Part shown: positions 55,206-63,591 of the stretch, piece by piece
Layout: every line of letters begins with the position of its first letter
How positions within the stretch are numbered: position 1 is the first letter of the stretch
The notes under the pieces: generated by a model
Databases searched by the model: none
Told to the model about the DNA's origin: nothing
What the model saw: the letters and a program-made list of their open reading frames with translations, nothing else
From: Polaribacter vadi
Lineage (GTDB): Bacteria; Bacteroidota; Bacteroidia; Flavobacteriales; Flavobacteriaceae
DNA: 64,000 nt
Assembly: GCF_018861005.1 (NCBI RefSeq)
Contig: NZ_JAHKQL010000031.1
Coordinates: forward strand, 278,657 to 342,656
Reading direction: 5' to 3'
Made by a program: the position numbers and the translations under genes

Positions 55206-55641
55206 ATCTTTTTATTTTAATTTTATTTTGTCCAATTATCCAAAACTAAAACATCTAAAATAATTGAACCTATTTTTTTACATTTTTTTTTGATTCGCCT
55301 TATAAAAAAGATATACTTCATTCGGATTTTCATCTTTAAAAATTAACGTAAAATAATGTGTTACTCCTTATAATGGTCTTCTGAACTATCATATAAACCT
55401 CTTTCTAAATCTACAATTTTAGGAATTAATATTTAAGGAATATAAAATATTTTACAAACTCATTAACATATTTATAACTAGCTATTTTTTGTTTACTTTA
55501 ATTAAAAAGTACTGACAATTAAGAAATTTTCATCATTAATTTTGTGAGTAAACATTACTATAATTCAATTTGTAGGTTTGAATTATAAAAATTCTATTGA
55601 TTAAATTGCTGTACAAGTTCAACTTGAAAGAGATTTCTATT
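55206..55641. other. Gene-free stretch of 436 bp
   Basis: It lies between the SDR gene and crtY. It contains a decayed coding stretch on the minus strand at 55277-55425. The remainder is AT-rich, and I see no intact gene, RNA or clear hairpin. Confidence 0.5.
55277..55425 (-). pseudogene. Frameshifted gene relic
   Basis: The minus strand encodes PKIVDLERGLYDSSEDHYK in one frame and, after a one-base shift, THYFTLIFKDENPNEVYLFY then KANQKKM and a stop. Both parts look like normal protein of this genome, and the second reads on from where the first breaks. Upstream, KYVNEFVKYFIF may be another piece of the same relic. I cannot name the family. Confidence 0.5.
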
Positions 55642-56322
55642 TTAAGATTTTTTCTTAAACTTTTCTATCAGAAAAACATTACCAAAAAGCATAGTAAAAG
55701 CATAACCAATATCTTCTATTGGTATGGTTAAAAGTCGAATACCTAAATTTTCTGCATTGTTATACCAAACTACAGGCTCTTCTAAGCCTGTACCTGTTAG
55801 AATTCCGTTTACAATAAAAAAAGGAACTAAAATTATTAAGAAAGCGATATAAAATCTCTGTAAATATTTTAATCCGAAGAAAAAACCCATCAGCAAAACA
55901 AATTCTAAAAATGCATAATTTACAAATGTGTAGGCTTTGTCTGTATTCATAAATATTACCGGAATTAATATCAATATAAAAAAAAGTGTAATTCCTTTTG
56001 TAATTTTTTCTGATATTAATAAATCTGGTTTAAAATAAGCTAATGAATAATGAATAAAAACACTTGCATAAGGAATGCAAAAAAAGAAAAGCCACTCTTC
56101 TATTGGCATTCCAAAAAGTAATAAATTAATATGATAATCAGGATTAAAACCCCAAACTCCATTTGCAGTAAAAATAGCATCCCAAATTAGAAAAATGGTT
56201 GCTACTATGGTTAATGATAAGAAAACTGCTTTCCAATGTTTTATGAATCGCATATTTTTTTCGAAAGAATATGCAAAAGGGATACTAAAAGACCCAAGAT
56301 TTAAAAGCAGGTATAAAAACAC
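55642..56322 (-). CDS. crtY: Lycopene cyclase (CrtYcd-type, fused)
   Basis: 226 residues, about seven membrane helices. Two lycopene-cyclase half-domains are fused: the first around GMPIEEWLFFFCIPYASVF (about 71-89), the second around LTIPIEDIGYAFTML (about 195-210); the paired P-x-E acidic motifs are the catalytic signature. It forms the beta-rings of beta-carotene. Overlaps crtZ by one base. Confidence 0.9.
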   Translation of the reverse strand: MFLYLLLNLGSFSIPFAYSFEKNMRFIKHWKAVFLSLTIVATIFLIWDAIFTANGVWGFNPDYHINLLLFGMPIEEWLFFFCIPYASVFIHYSLAYFKPDLLISEKITKGITLFFILILIPVIFMNTDKAYTFVNYAFLEFVLLMGFFFGLKYLQRFYIAFLIILVPFFIVNGILTGTGLEEPVVWYNNAENLGIRLLTIPIEDIGYAFTMLFGNVFLIEKFKKKS

Positions 56323-56768
56323 TAAGCTTTAGGTTTTTTAAAATATTTAAATGGTACAAACAACATTCCAAAACATTGGCTGTCTTCTTTTCCCATATTT
56401 TTATGATGAATTTTATGTGCTTTTCTTAATCCTTTTAAATAACGACTATTGGTTTTTTTAAACCATTTAAATCGTTGATGAATTAAAACATCATGTACCA
56501 AAAAATAAGCAATTCCGTAAAACAAAATTCCTAAACCAATAAAAAATAAATACGTATGAGTTGTATACGTACCAAAATAAAATAATGCCATACTTGGTAT
56601 TGCAAATACAATAAAAAAAGCATCGTTTTTTTCGAATACGTGAGGATAACCAGGTTCATGATGATCTTCGTGGAGAAACCATCCAAAACCATGCATCACA
56701 TATTTGTGTGTACACCAGGTTATGCCTTCCATCAATAAAAAAACTCCTAAAGTGATTAAAAAAAACAT
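56322..56768 (-). CDS. crtZ: Beta-carotene hydroxylase
   Basis: 148 residues of the fatty acid hydroxylase superfamily with three His boxes: HKYVMHG and HEDHHEP, HDVLIHQR, and KAHKIHHK, binding two irons. It hydroxylates beta-carotene to zeaxanthin in the membrane. Between crtB and crtY with no gaps. Confidence 0.93.
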   Translation of the reverse strand: MFFLITLGVFLLMEGITWCTHKYVMHGFGWFLHEDHHEPGYPHVFEKNDAFFIVFAIPSMALFYFGTYTTHTYLFFIGLGILFYGIAYFLVHDVLIHQRFKWFKKTNSRYLKGLRKAHKIHHKNMGKEDSQCFGMLFVPFKYFKKPKA

Positions 56769-56770
56769 TT

Positions 56771-57613
56771 TTAAATAATATTCAATTTATATTTTACATA
56801 ACTTCTAGCCAACAAATTTATTTTCATTGGGTCTGAAATACGAATTCTTGTATCCATAATTTTTTCTGAAGGTACTGCTTTTAATTTCTTTAGCAACCTT
56901 CTATAATATCTAAAAGCCATATAAACTCCGAATTTAGCTTCTACTGGTAATTTTAAAATTCCGTTTGTAAAGGCATAATCAAAATCAGCCTCAATTTCAT
57001 CAATAATAATTTGCTTAGAAATTGCATTTAATTGTCCTAAATCTACATTAGGAAAATAAGAACGATTTAAAACTTCATAATCATCTTTTAAATCTCTTAA
57101 GAAATTTACTTTTTGAAAAGCAGAACCCAAACGCATTGCTGCATCTTTTAATTGTTCATACTGTTCTTCATTACCATCAACAAAAACTTTTAAGCACATT
57201 AAACCAACAACATCTGCAGAACCATAAATATACTCATCGTATTCAGCTTTGGTTTGATATTGTGTTTTATGCAGATCTGCTTTCATACTTTTTAAGAAAG
57301 CTTGCACCATTTCATCAGGAATATTATAACGTTTAACAGTTTGCTGAAAAGAATTTAAAATAGGGTTTAAACTAATACCTTGTTTTTTTGCCATATAATA
57401 ATCACGCTCAAAATGCGTCATTAATTCTTCTTTATTGTAATTATGGAAGGTATCTACAATTTCATCAGCAAAACGTACAAAACCATAAATATTATAAATA
57501 TCTACCCTAATTTTGGGTGATAACATATTTACCGCTAATGAAAATGAAGTACTATAACTTTTGGTAACAATTTTGCTGCACTTGTTAGAAACGTTGTCAA
57601 ATAATTCTTTCAT
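56771..57613 (-). CDS. crtB: Phytoene synthase
   Basis: 280 residues, squalene/phytoene synthase fold. The two Asp-rich motifs are FVRFADEIVDTFH and NFLRDLKDDYE. It condenses two geranylgeranyl diphosphates to phytoene. Two bases on each side separate it from its neighbours. No GGPP synthase gene lies in the window. Confidence 0.94.
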   Translation of the reverse strand: MKELFDNVSNKCSKIVTKSYSTSFSLAVNMLSPKIRVDIYNIYGFVRFADEIVDTFHNYNKEELMTHFERDYYMAKKQGISLNPILNSFQQTVKRYNIPDEMVQAFLKSMKADLHKTQYQTKAEYDEYIYGSADVVGLMCLKVFVDGNEEQYEQLKDAAMRLGSAFQKVNFLRDLKDDYEVLNRSYFPNVDLGQLNAISKQIIIDEIEADFDYAFTNGILKLPVEAKFGVYMAFRYYRRLLKKLKAVPSEKIMDTRIRISDPMKINLLARSYVKYKLNII

Positions 57614-57614
57614 T

Positions 57615-59081
57615 CTACTTTTGATTTTTAATGATTAAATCTGTTGCTATTTTTCCTGATATTAATGCAGGAGGCACTCCTGGACCTGGCACAGTTAACT
57701 GTCCTGTAAAATACAAATTTTTTACTTTACTACTTTTAATTTTTGGTCTTAAAAATGCAGTTTGTAATAATGTATTTGCCATACCATAAGCATTACCTTT
57801 ATATGAATTGTATTCTTTCTCGAAATCTTTTACACAAAAGGATCTACTAAATAATACGTATTTTTTAATCTCTTGGTTTGTTAATTGTTCAAATCTATCT
57901 AATATTTTATGAAAATATTTTTCTCTTAATTCTTCTGTATCTTCTATTCCTGGGGCTAAAGGTATTAAGAAAAAGCCAGCTTCTTTGCCTTCTGGAGCAG
58001 ATGTAGTATCTGTCATAGAAGTAAAATTAGCATAAAATAAAGGATTTGTTGGCCATTTAGGATTATCGTAAATCTCTTCTGCATGAGCGTCAAAATCAGA
58101 ATCAAAAAATAATGTATGATGGCTTGCTCTTTCTATTTTCTTATCAAAACCTACATAAAAAAGCAATGATGATGGCGCAAATGTTTTTTTAGACCAATAA
58201 GATTCTGAGTATTGCTTAAAATTACTATCTAATAATGTTTCTGTATGATGGTAGTCTGCGCCACTTAACACCAAGTTTGTATCAATCTGTTTTCCGTTAA
58301 CTAATAAACCTTTTACCTTTTTTTGATCATCAACCAAAATCTTTTCTACATTGGCATTTACTTCAAAATGTACACCTAAACTTCTTGCTAAGGTTACCAT
58401 TCCTTCTATAACTTTGTACATTCCTCCTCTTGGATGCCAAGTTCCTAAACCAAAATCAGCATAATTCATAAAATTGTAAAATGCTGGAGTATTACTTGGT
58501 TTTGCGCCTAAAAATAAAACTGGGAATTCTAAAATTTGAATTAACTTTTTATTTTTGATATTCTTTCTTACTTGTTTTCTGATCGTAGAAAAAAACTGAG
58601 TTACTCTAGCAATTGTAGTTGTATTTACTAGCTCTAAAGGCGAAACTCCTGGTTTATAAACTAAATCTTTTATTGCAGTATCATAATTTGCTTTGGCAGA
58701 ATCTAAAAAACTTTTTAAATGTTTACTACTTCCTTTTTCTTCTTTTTCGAATAAATCATATATTTCTTCTAAACGATCTGAAATTGTTATAGAATCGTTT
58801 TTACCAAAATAAACTTCATAACCAGGACTTAGTTTATCTAAAGTGTAATAGTCTGATGTTTTTTTACCAAAGTCTGCAAAAAATCGTTCAAATACATCTG
58901 GCATCCAATACCAAGATGGGCCCAAGTCAAAAGTAAAACCGTCTTTTTTATATTGTCTTGCTCTACCTCCTAAAGTTTCGTTTTTTTCTAAAACTTGTAC
59001 TTTGTAACCTTGTTTAGCTAAATAACAGGATGCAGCAAGTGCTGAAAAACCTGAACCAATAATGTGAACACTTTTACTCAT
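57615..59081 (-). CDS. crtI: Phytoene desaturase
   Basis: 488 residues. N-terminal FAD-binding motif HIIGSGFSALAASCYLAKQG then LEKNETLGGRAR, and the C-terminal signature (FTGQLTVPGPGVPPALISGK) typical of CrtI. It turns phytoene to lycopene. First structural gene of the carotenoid operon; an ATTTGTTGAACAAAT palindrome and a -7 box lie just upstream. Confidence 0.94.
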   Translation of the reverse strand: MSKSVHIIGSGFSALAASCYLAKQGYKVQVLEKNETLGGRARQYKKDGFTFDLGPSWYWMPDVFERFFADFGKKTSDYYTLDKLSPGYEVYFGKNDSITISDRLEEIYDLFEKEEKGSSKHLKSFLDSAKANYDTAIKDLVYKPGVSPLELVNTTTIARVTQFFSTIRKQVRKNIKNKKLIQILEFPVLFLGAKPSNTPAFYNFMNYADFGLGTWHPRGGMYKVIEGMVTLARSLGVHFEVNANVEKILVDDQKKVKGLLVNGKQIDTNLVLSGADYHHTETLLDSNFKQYSESYWSKKTFAPSSLLFYVGFDKKIERASHHTLFFDSDFDAHAEEIYDNPKWPTNPLFYANFTSMTDTTSAPEGKEAGFFLIPLAPGIEDTEELREKYFHKILDRFEQLTNQEIKKYVLFSRSFCVKDFEKEYNSYKGNAYGMANTLLQTAFLRPKIKSSKVKNLYFTGQLTVPGPGVPPALISGKIATDLIIKNQK

Positions 59082-59088
59082 TTAAAAA

Positions 59089-59110
59089 ATTTGTTGAACA
59101 AATATAGTTA
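59089..59110 (-). promoter_or_regulatory. crtI promoter with palindromic candidate operator
   Basis: ATTTGTTGAACAAAT (59089-59103) is a perfect 7-base-arm palindrome. On the minus strand TATATTTG (59106-59099), an exact -7 box, overlaps it, so a protein bound here would control crtI. The same ATTTGTTGAA half-site overlaps the -7 box of the MerR gene. It lies 8 bases before crtI. A candidate for CarH-type regulator binding. Confidence 0.5.
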
Positions 59111-59143
59111 TTTATTAAACAATAATTACAAAAGAAGCAGAAA

Positions 59144-60037
59144 TTATAAGACCTTTAACAAATCTGATATAGAATTATGCAATTTAATATTATCAATTAA
59201 TTCTAAATGTTTTACTTTTTCTACCTTTCTACCTACAGCAATAAACTGGTTATTAGTATTTTCCATAACCCTCTCTATTTGATTAAAATACCCTTCTATT
59301 TTATCATCATAAGGTTGAATAGTAAATGATGAAATAAAGCAAATTTCACGATCACTTTCTAAAAAATAGTTCAAATTATTTAGTGGTAAACTTTGTCCTA
59401 AATAAATAGTATGATGCCCTCTAAGAACTAACTCGTAATTTAAATAAAGTAAACCTAACTCGTGAATTTCATTTTCTGGTAGAAATAAAACATACGTTTT
59501 ATTGGTATTACTAATACTGTATTGTAATTTTTCTGTATTTGTCTGTATTTTTTGAGCAATTAAATTAGAGATAAAGTGCTCATGTGCTGGTAAAAGTGTT
59601 TCTGTTTGCCACAATAAACCAATATGATCTAAAAAAGGGATAAAAATATCTTTAAAGATTTCTCTAAACGTTTTTTTATGTAACAGCTTGTTGTAGGTAT
59701 TATTAAAGAGAATTTTATCAAACTGAAACATAGAAACCTTTAAAGAATTGATAGCTTCATCATTAATGGCAATATTAAAAGCTAATTCTCTAGATTTAGT
59801 GGTTATGTCATCATCAGACATTGCAGCAATCTTAGAAATTTTAAAATTATTGTTGTTTAACAAAACTATGTTTAAAAGCTTTGTTAAGTTTTCTGGAGAA
59901 TAAAAACGAATATTGGTATTTGTTCTTTTTGGCTCTAATAAACTGTAACGCTTTTCCCAAATTCTTATGGTATGTGCTTTTATACCAGAAATATTTTCAA
60001 GGTCTTTAATTGTAAAATCTTGCTTTATATTGTTCAA
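59144..60037 (-). CDS. MerR-family regulator with B12-binding domain (CarH/LitR-like)
   Basis: 297 residues from a TTG at 60037; the longer version from 60061 runs into the promoter box. The MerR helix-turn-helix is FTIKDLENISGIKAHTIRIW then EKRY. The C-terminal part holds the Wx9EH motif of CarH light sensors (Trp143, Glu153, His154 in LLWQTETLLPAHEHF), and a cobalamin-binding ExHxxG (ENEIHELG, His192). It should bind adenosylcobalamin, which light breaks, releasing DNA. It sits at the head of the carotenoid genes and divergent from an ECF sigma factor, as in other LitR systems. Confidence 0.87.
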   Translation of the reverse strand: MNNIKQDFTIKDLENISGIKAHTIRIWEKRYSLLEPKRTNTNIRFYSPENLTKLLNIVLLNNNNFKISKIAAMSDDDITTKSRELAFNIAINDEAINSLKVSMFQFDKILFNNTYNKLLHKKTFREIFKDIFIPFLDHIGLLWQTETLLPAHEHFISNLIAQKIQTNTEKLQYSISNTNKTYVLFLPENEIHELGLLYLNYELVLRGHHTIYLGQSLPLNNLNYFLESDREICFISSFTIQPYDDKIEGYFNQIERVMENTNNQFIAVGRKVEKVKHLELIDNIKLHNSISDLLKVL

Positions 60038-60058
60038 TTTAATCTGCTTTTTATTCAA

Positions 60059-60066
60059 CAAATTTA
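60059..60066 (-). promoter_or_regulatory. -7 box of the MerR gene
   Basis: On the minus strand TAAATTTG (60066-60059) is an exact -7 consensus, 21 bases before the TTG at 60037. It continues as TTGTTGAA, the half-site also found at the crtI promoter. No TTG at -33 is seen. The position argues against translation starting at 60061. Confidence 0.45.
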
Positions 60067-60103
60067 TGAATTTTATTTTAAATTAAAATTTATTTAAAAA
60101 TAA

Positions 60104-60133
60104 TGTAACATTTTGTGCTATTTTGGTACTAAT
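60104..60133 (+). promoter_or_regulatory. Possible ECF-type promoter of the sigma factor operon
   Basis: TGTAACA (60104-60110) resembles the -35 element of ECF-dependent promoters and is followed after 14 bases by GGTACTAAT (60125-60133). That suggests self-activation of the operon. Weak, consensus-based call. Confidence 0.25.
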
Positions 60134-60154
60134 AAATAAACCAACTAACTACAA

Positions 60155-60649
60155 GTGCAGAAAGATTTAGAGATTAAATTTTTATCGGACTTTGAAACAA
60201 ACCAAAATATAGCACATAAAATTTGTAGAGTATATACTACAAATAGAGATGCCCATAATGACTTGTTTCAAGAAATAACAATTCAACTTTGGAAAAACTA
60301 TCCGAAGTTTAGAGGAGATGCAAAATTTAGTACTTGGATGTATAGAGTGGCTTTAAACACCGCTATTTCTTTGTATAGAAAATCAACCAGAACAGTAAAG
60401 ACACAAGATATTAGCGATTTTGCATATAAAATTAAAGCTACAGATTATGATGATACAGAAGAAAAACAACTAGGTGCTTTGTATAAAGCCATACATAGAT
60501 TAAATGATATTGATAAAGCACTTATTTTTTTATACTTAGAAGATAAACCTTATAAAGAAATATCAGAAACATTAGGAATTACCTCTGTAAATGCAAGAGT
60601 AAAGATGAACAGAGCTAAAGAAAAATTAAAAAATATACTAAACCCATAG
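60155..60649 (+). CDS. ECF-type RNA polymerase sigma factor
   Basis: 164 residues. Region 2 is seen in DLFQEITIQLWKNYPKFRGD and STWMYRVALNTAISLYRK, region 4 in LYLEDKPYKEISETLGIT and VNARVKMNRAKEKLKNIL. The start is GTG. It is divergent from the B12-type MerR regulator; in Streptomyces a LitR/LitS pair of the same make-up drives light-induced carotenoids. The next gene starts 3 bases after it. Confidence 0.92.
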   Translation: MQKDLEIKFLSDFETNQNIAHKICRVYTTNRDAHNDLFQEITIQLWKNYPKFRGDAKFSTWMYRVALNTAISLYRKSTRTVKTQDISDFAYKIKATDYDDTEEKQLGALYKAIHRLNDIDKALIFLYLEDKPYKEISETLGITSVNARVKMNRAKEKLKNILNP

Positions 60650-60652
60650 TTT

Positions 60653-61297
60653 ATGGATGTATTAGAAAATTATAAAAAAGCCTGGGTAAATCAACCAGAA
60701 GAACAAAGTAAACACTCTACAAAAGAGATTTACAAATTAGCACATTCAAAATCATCTTCTATTGTAAAATGGATTTTTATTATTGGTATTTTAGAATTTT
60801 TATTCTGGGGAGCTTTAAGTTTTGTGGTTCCAGATAGTTTTTATAAAGTATATGAAGAACTAAATTTAACAGGTTTCCTGAAGATATTTACAGTTTTACA
60901 TTATATTATTATTACTATATTTTTATATTTATTCTACAACAATCATCAAAGAGTTTCTTTAACTGATAGTACAAGAAAATTAATGAAAAATATTCTACGA
61001 ATTAGAAAAACAGTTAAATACTATGTTTTTTACAACTTAGCAACTGTTTTTTTAGTAAGTATTGTTTTAAATGTTGTATTATTTTCTGACTCAGAAAAAT
61101 TAATGCAAACAATGAATCCTAATAATTTAGCTATAGATATGAGTCAAATTATAACTATAACCATTGTTAGTCAAGTTATTGCATTGATTATTATTTTAGT
61201 ACTTCTTTGGTTATTTTACAAATTAGTTTACGGAATTCTTTTGCGAAAATTGAACAAAAATTATAAAGAATTAGCTAGATTAGATGCGTTAAATTAA
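60653..61297 (+). CDS. Four-helix membrane protein, candidate anti-sigma factor
   Basis: 214 residues. A soluble N-terminal segment of about 40 residues precedes four membrane helices (around 42-62, 77-97, 122-142, 167-188). Directly after the ECF sigma gene (3 bases), so an anti-sigma or signal role is likely by position; there is no recognised zinc-binding HxxxCxxC motif. Confidence 0.75.
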   Translation: MDVLENYKKAWVNQPEEQSKHSTKEIYKLAHSKSSSIVKWIFIIGILEFLFWGALSFVVPDSFYKVYEELNLTGFLKIFTVLHYIIITIFLYLFYNNHQRVSLTDSTRKLMKNILRIRKTVKYYVFYNLATVFLVSIVLNVVLFSDSEKLMQTMNPNNLAIDMSQIITITIVSQVIALIIILVLLWLFYKLVYGILLRKLNKNYKELARLDALN

Positions 61298-61305
61298 ATT
61301 GTATT

Positions 61306-61791
61306 ATGAAAAAGTTATTCTTATTATTATTTTTAGGTTTATCTATATCTTTTGCTGCACAACAAAAATCTGACTTTTGGGACAATGTGCAATTTGGTGG
61401 TGGTTTTACAGCTAGTTTTGGTAACCAAACAACTATTGGTATTTCACCAAGTGCAATCTATAATTTTGATAACGGTTTTGCTTTAGGTGCAGGACTTGGT
61501 TATCTATACAGTGAAATTAATGATTTTACTACAAACGTATACAGTACTAGCATTATTGGTTTGTATCAAACCAATTTTGGATTTCAGTTTTCTACAGATT
61601 TTGATTACTATTTTGCAAACCAATCTACTTTTAACGGTAATTCTGTAAATACAAATTTCCCAGCCTTACATTTTGGTATTGCATATAACCAAGGAAGATT
61701 TGCTTTAGGAATTCGTTATGATGTTTTGTATGATGAAAATAAAAGTATTTTTGCATCACCAATATCGCCAGTAGTTCGTTTCTATTTTTAA
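61306..61791 (+). CDS. Small outer-membrane barrel protein in the ECF operon
   Basis: 161 residues with a signal peptide (LFLLLFLGLSISFAAQ), glycine- and aromatic-rich strands (FGGGFTASFGNQTTIGISPS, FALGAGLGYLY) and a terminal RFYF. Similar small proteins follow ECF genes in other Flavobacteriia and are sometimes mislabelled alpha-ketoglutarate decarboxylase; no enzyme motif is present. Its stop shares TTAA with the threonine aldolase gene. Confidence 0.75.
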   Translation: MKKLFLLLFLGLSISFAAQQKSDFWDNVQFGGGFTASFGNQTTIGISPSAIYNFDNGFALGAGLGYLYSEINDFTTNVYSTSIIGLYQTNFGFQFSTDFDYYFANQSTFNGNSVNTNFPALHFGIAYNQGRFALGIRYDVLYDENKSIFASPISPVVRFYF

Positions 61792-62807
61792 AAAGCTTTT
61801 AGTTCTTTTAATAAAATTTCGTGCATATCATCTGTATAATCCAAATGTGTAACAATTCTAATTTTTCCTTCGCCCATAGGTGTTAACAAAATATTCTTTG
61901 CTGCCATTTTATCAATAAAATCATCTGCACCTATTTTATCATCTACATAAAAAATAAGAATATTAGTTTCTACAGGTTCTATTTTAGTAATGTAACTACA
62001 GGTTTCTAAAACAGCCGCAATTTCTTTAGCTTTTTTATGATCTTCTGCCAACCTTTCTACATTATTATCTAAAGCATAAATACCTGCTGCAGCTAAAAAA
62101 CCAACTTGTCTCATTCCTCCACCTAACAATTTTCGAAGTCTTAAAGCGTAAGCGATGTCTTTTTTTGAACCTAACAACAAAGAACCAATTGGTGCTCCTA
62201 AACCTTTTGACAAACAAATAGAAATCGTATCAAAAAGTCCTCCATACTGTTTTGGAGTTTCGTTTTTGGCAACCATTGCATTAAACAATCTTGCACCATC
62301 TAGATGATAAGCCAAGTTGTTTTTTTGTGCCACTTGCTTAATTTTTTCTAATTCAGAAAAATCCCAACAAGCTCCACCACCTTTATTTGTGGTATTTTCT
62401 ACACAAATCATTTTAGTAAAAGGTAAATAAATTTGTGGTTTTACAGCTGCAATTTCTTCAATTTGATCTGCTGTAAACATACCTCTTTTACCATCTATTA
62501 ACTTACAAGTTACTCCAGAATTAAATGCTGCTCCTCCACTCTCATAATTATAAATATGTGCATATTTATCAGCAATAATTAAATCTCCTGGTTGAGTGTG
62601 CAATTTTATAGCTGTTTGGTTTGCCATTGTTCCTGAAGGAAAAAAAAGAGCATCTTCCATACCAAACATTTTTGCAGCTTTTTGTTCTAAAGCATTTACT
62701 GTAGGGTCCATTTTAAAAACATCATCACCTACTTTTGCATTCATCATTGCAGCTAACATCTCTGATGTTGGCTTAGTTACTGTATCTGAAATTAAGTCTA
62801 TAAACAT
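61788..62807 (-). CDS. ltaE: Low-specificity L-threonine aldolase
   Basis: 339 residues, fold type I PLP enzyme. MFIDLISDTVTKPTSEMLAA, GKRGMFTADQIEEI, HLDGARLFNA and the PLP Lys region ISICLSKGLGAPIGSLLLG are signatures of LtaE. It cleaves threonine or allo-threonine to glycine and acetaldehyde. Convergent with the barrel gene. Confidence 0.94.
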   Translation of the reverse strand: MFIDLISDTVTKPTSEMLAAMMNAKVGDDVFKMDPTVNALEQKAAKMFGMEDALFFPSGTMANQTAIKLHTQPGDLIIADKYAHIYNYESGGAAFNSGVTCKLIDGKRGMFTADQIEEIAAVKPQIYLPFTKMICVENTTNKGGGACWDFSELEKIKQVAQKNNLAYHLDGARLFNAMVAKNETPKQYGGLFDTISICLSKGLGAPIGSLLLGSKKDIAYALRLRKLLGGGMRQVGFLAAAGIYALDNNVERLAEDHKKAKEIAAVLETCSYITKIEPVETNILIFYVDDKIGADDFIDKMAAKNILLTPMGEGKIRIVTHLDYTDDMHEILLKELKAF

Positions 62808-62951
62808 TGTTCTAAACTATAGAATAAAATGTAATTATGCGTTATTTTTTTTTAAAATATTTATTTTGATTCTACATTTGCTAAGCATCAAAAATTACCA
62901 AAACAGGAATTCCGATTTATGGTACAAGTAAAATTACTGTGGAGTAAAAAT

Positions 62952-63485
62952 TCACTTATTTGATAAAAGATATTTTAGCTGATATATATCTCTTGGAGAT
63001 TTTAAAATCAACCATTTTTTATGCGCAAAAAGTGTAGTTTGCCACTGATGCATTCTTCTTTTTCTGTGCCAATAGGTTTTAAAAATCCAAAGAAATAAAC
63101 TTTCTTTAGAAAAGGTTCTGCTTAATGTTTCATAGTTTTCGCCACAACATTTTTCTTTTAGAAAAACTCTTTTGTAAGTTCTTATAAAATAACGTCTTAA
63201 AATTAAGTGTAAAGGATAATCTAACCAAACAATTAACGTGGCTTTTTGCCAAACTGAGTCTTTTAAAAGCGTTTGGTAACTGCCAGTAACAATCCATTCT
63301 TGATGTTTAGCAAGCTTAAAATTTACATCATTTACAAAAACATCATTTTCTTTCTCTACCCAATTTGGTAAAAAATGAAGGTCGTCTAAATCTATCTGTG
63401 GAATTAAAAATTCTTTAGACAATTTTTTACCCAAAGTAGTTTTTCCTGTACAAGTTGTGCCAGTAATAATTATTTTTCTGTGCAT
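62952..63485 (-). CDS. P-loop nucleotide kinase-like protein
   Basis: 177 residues. P-loop GTTCTGKTTLGKKLS at about 8-22, DLDDLHFLPNW resembles the substrate-binding DxD of adenylate/shikimate-kinase-like FlaR proteins, and LIVWLDYPLHLILRRYFIRT is the Walker B and lid region. Substrate unknown. Confidence 0.82.
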   Translation of the reverse strand: MHRKIIITGTTCTGKTTLGKKLSKEFLIPQIDLDDLHFLPNWVEKENDVFVNDVNFKLAKHQEWIVTGSYQTLLKDSVWQKATLIVWLDYPLHLILRRYFIRTYKRVFLKEKCCGENYETLSRTFSKESLFLWIFKTYWHRKRRMHQWQTTLFAHKKWLILKSPRDIYQLKYLLSNK

Positions 63486-63591
63486 TGTAGGTTTTGTAAA
63501 TCAACAAAAATAAAACACAAAAATTAACTGTTTTTTCTATAAGCAAAACCTTGTAAATCTTTGTGTTTCGTATGTTTTAAAAAAGCTGTTT

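Noticed and set aside
60038..60061. Longer MerR start at 60061
   Set aside because: Those codons overlap an exact -7 promoter box, and the TTG at 60037 gives the usual MNNIKQ-type start.
62808..62951. Possible coding relic between ltaE and the P-loop gene
   Set aside because: Short open stretches are present on the minus strand but without a convincing protein pattern.
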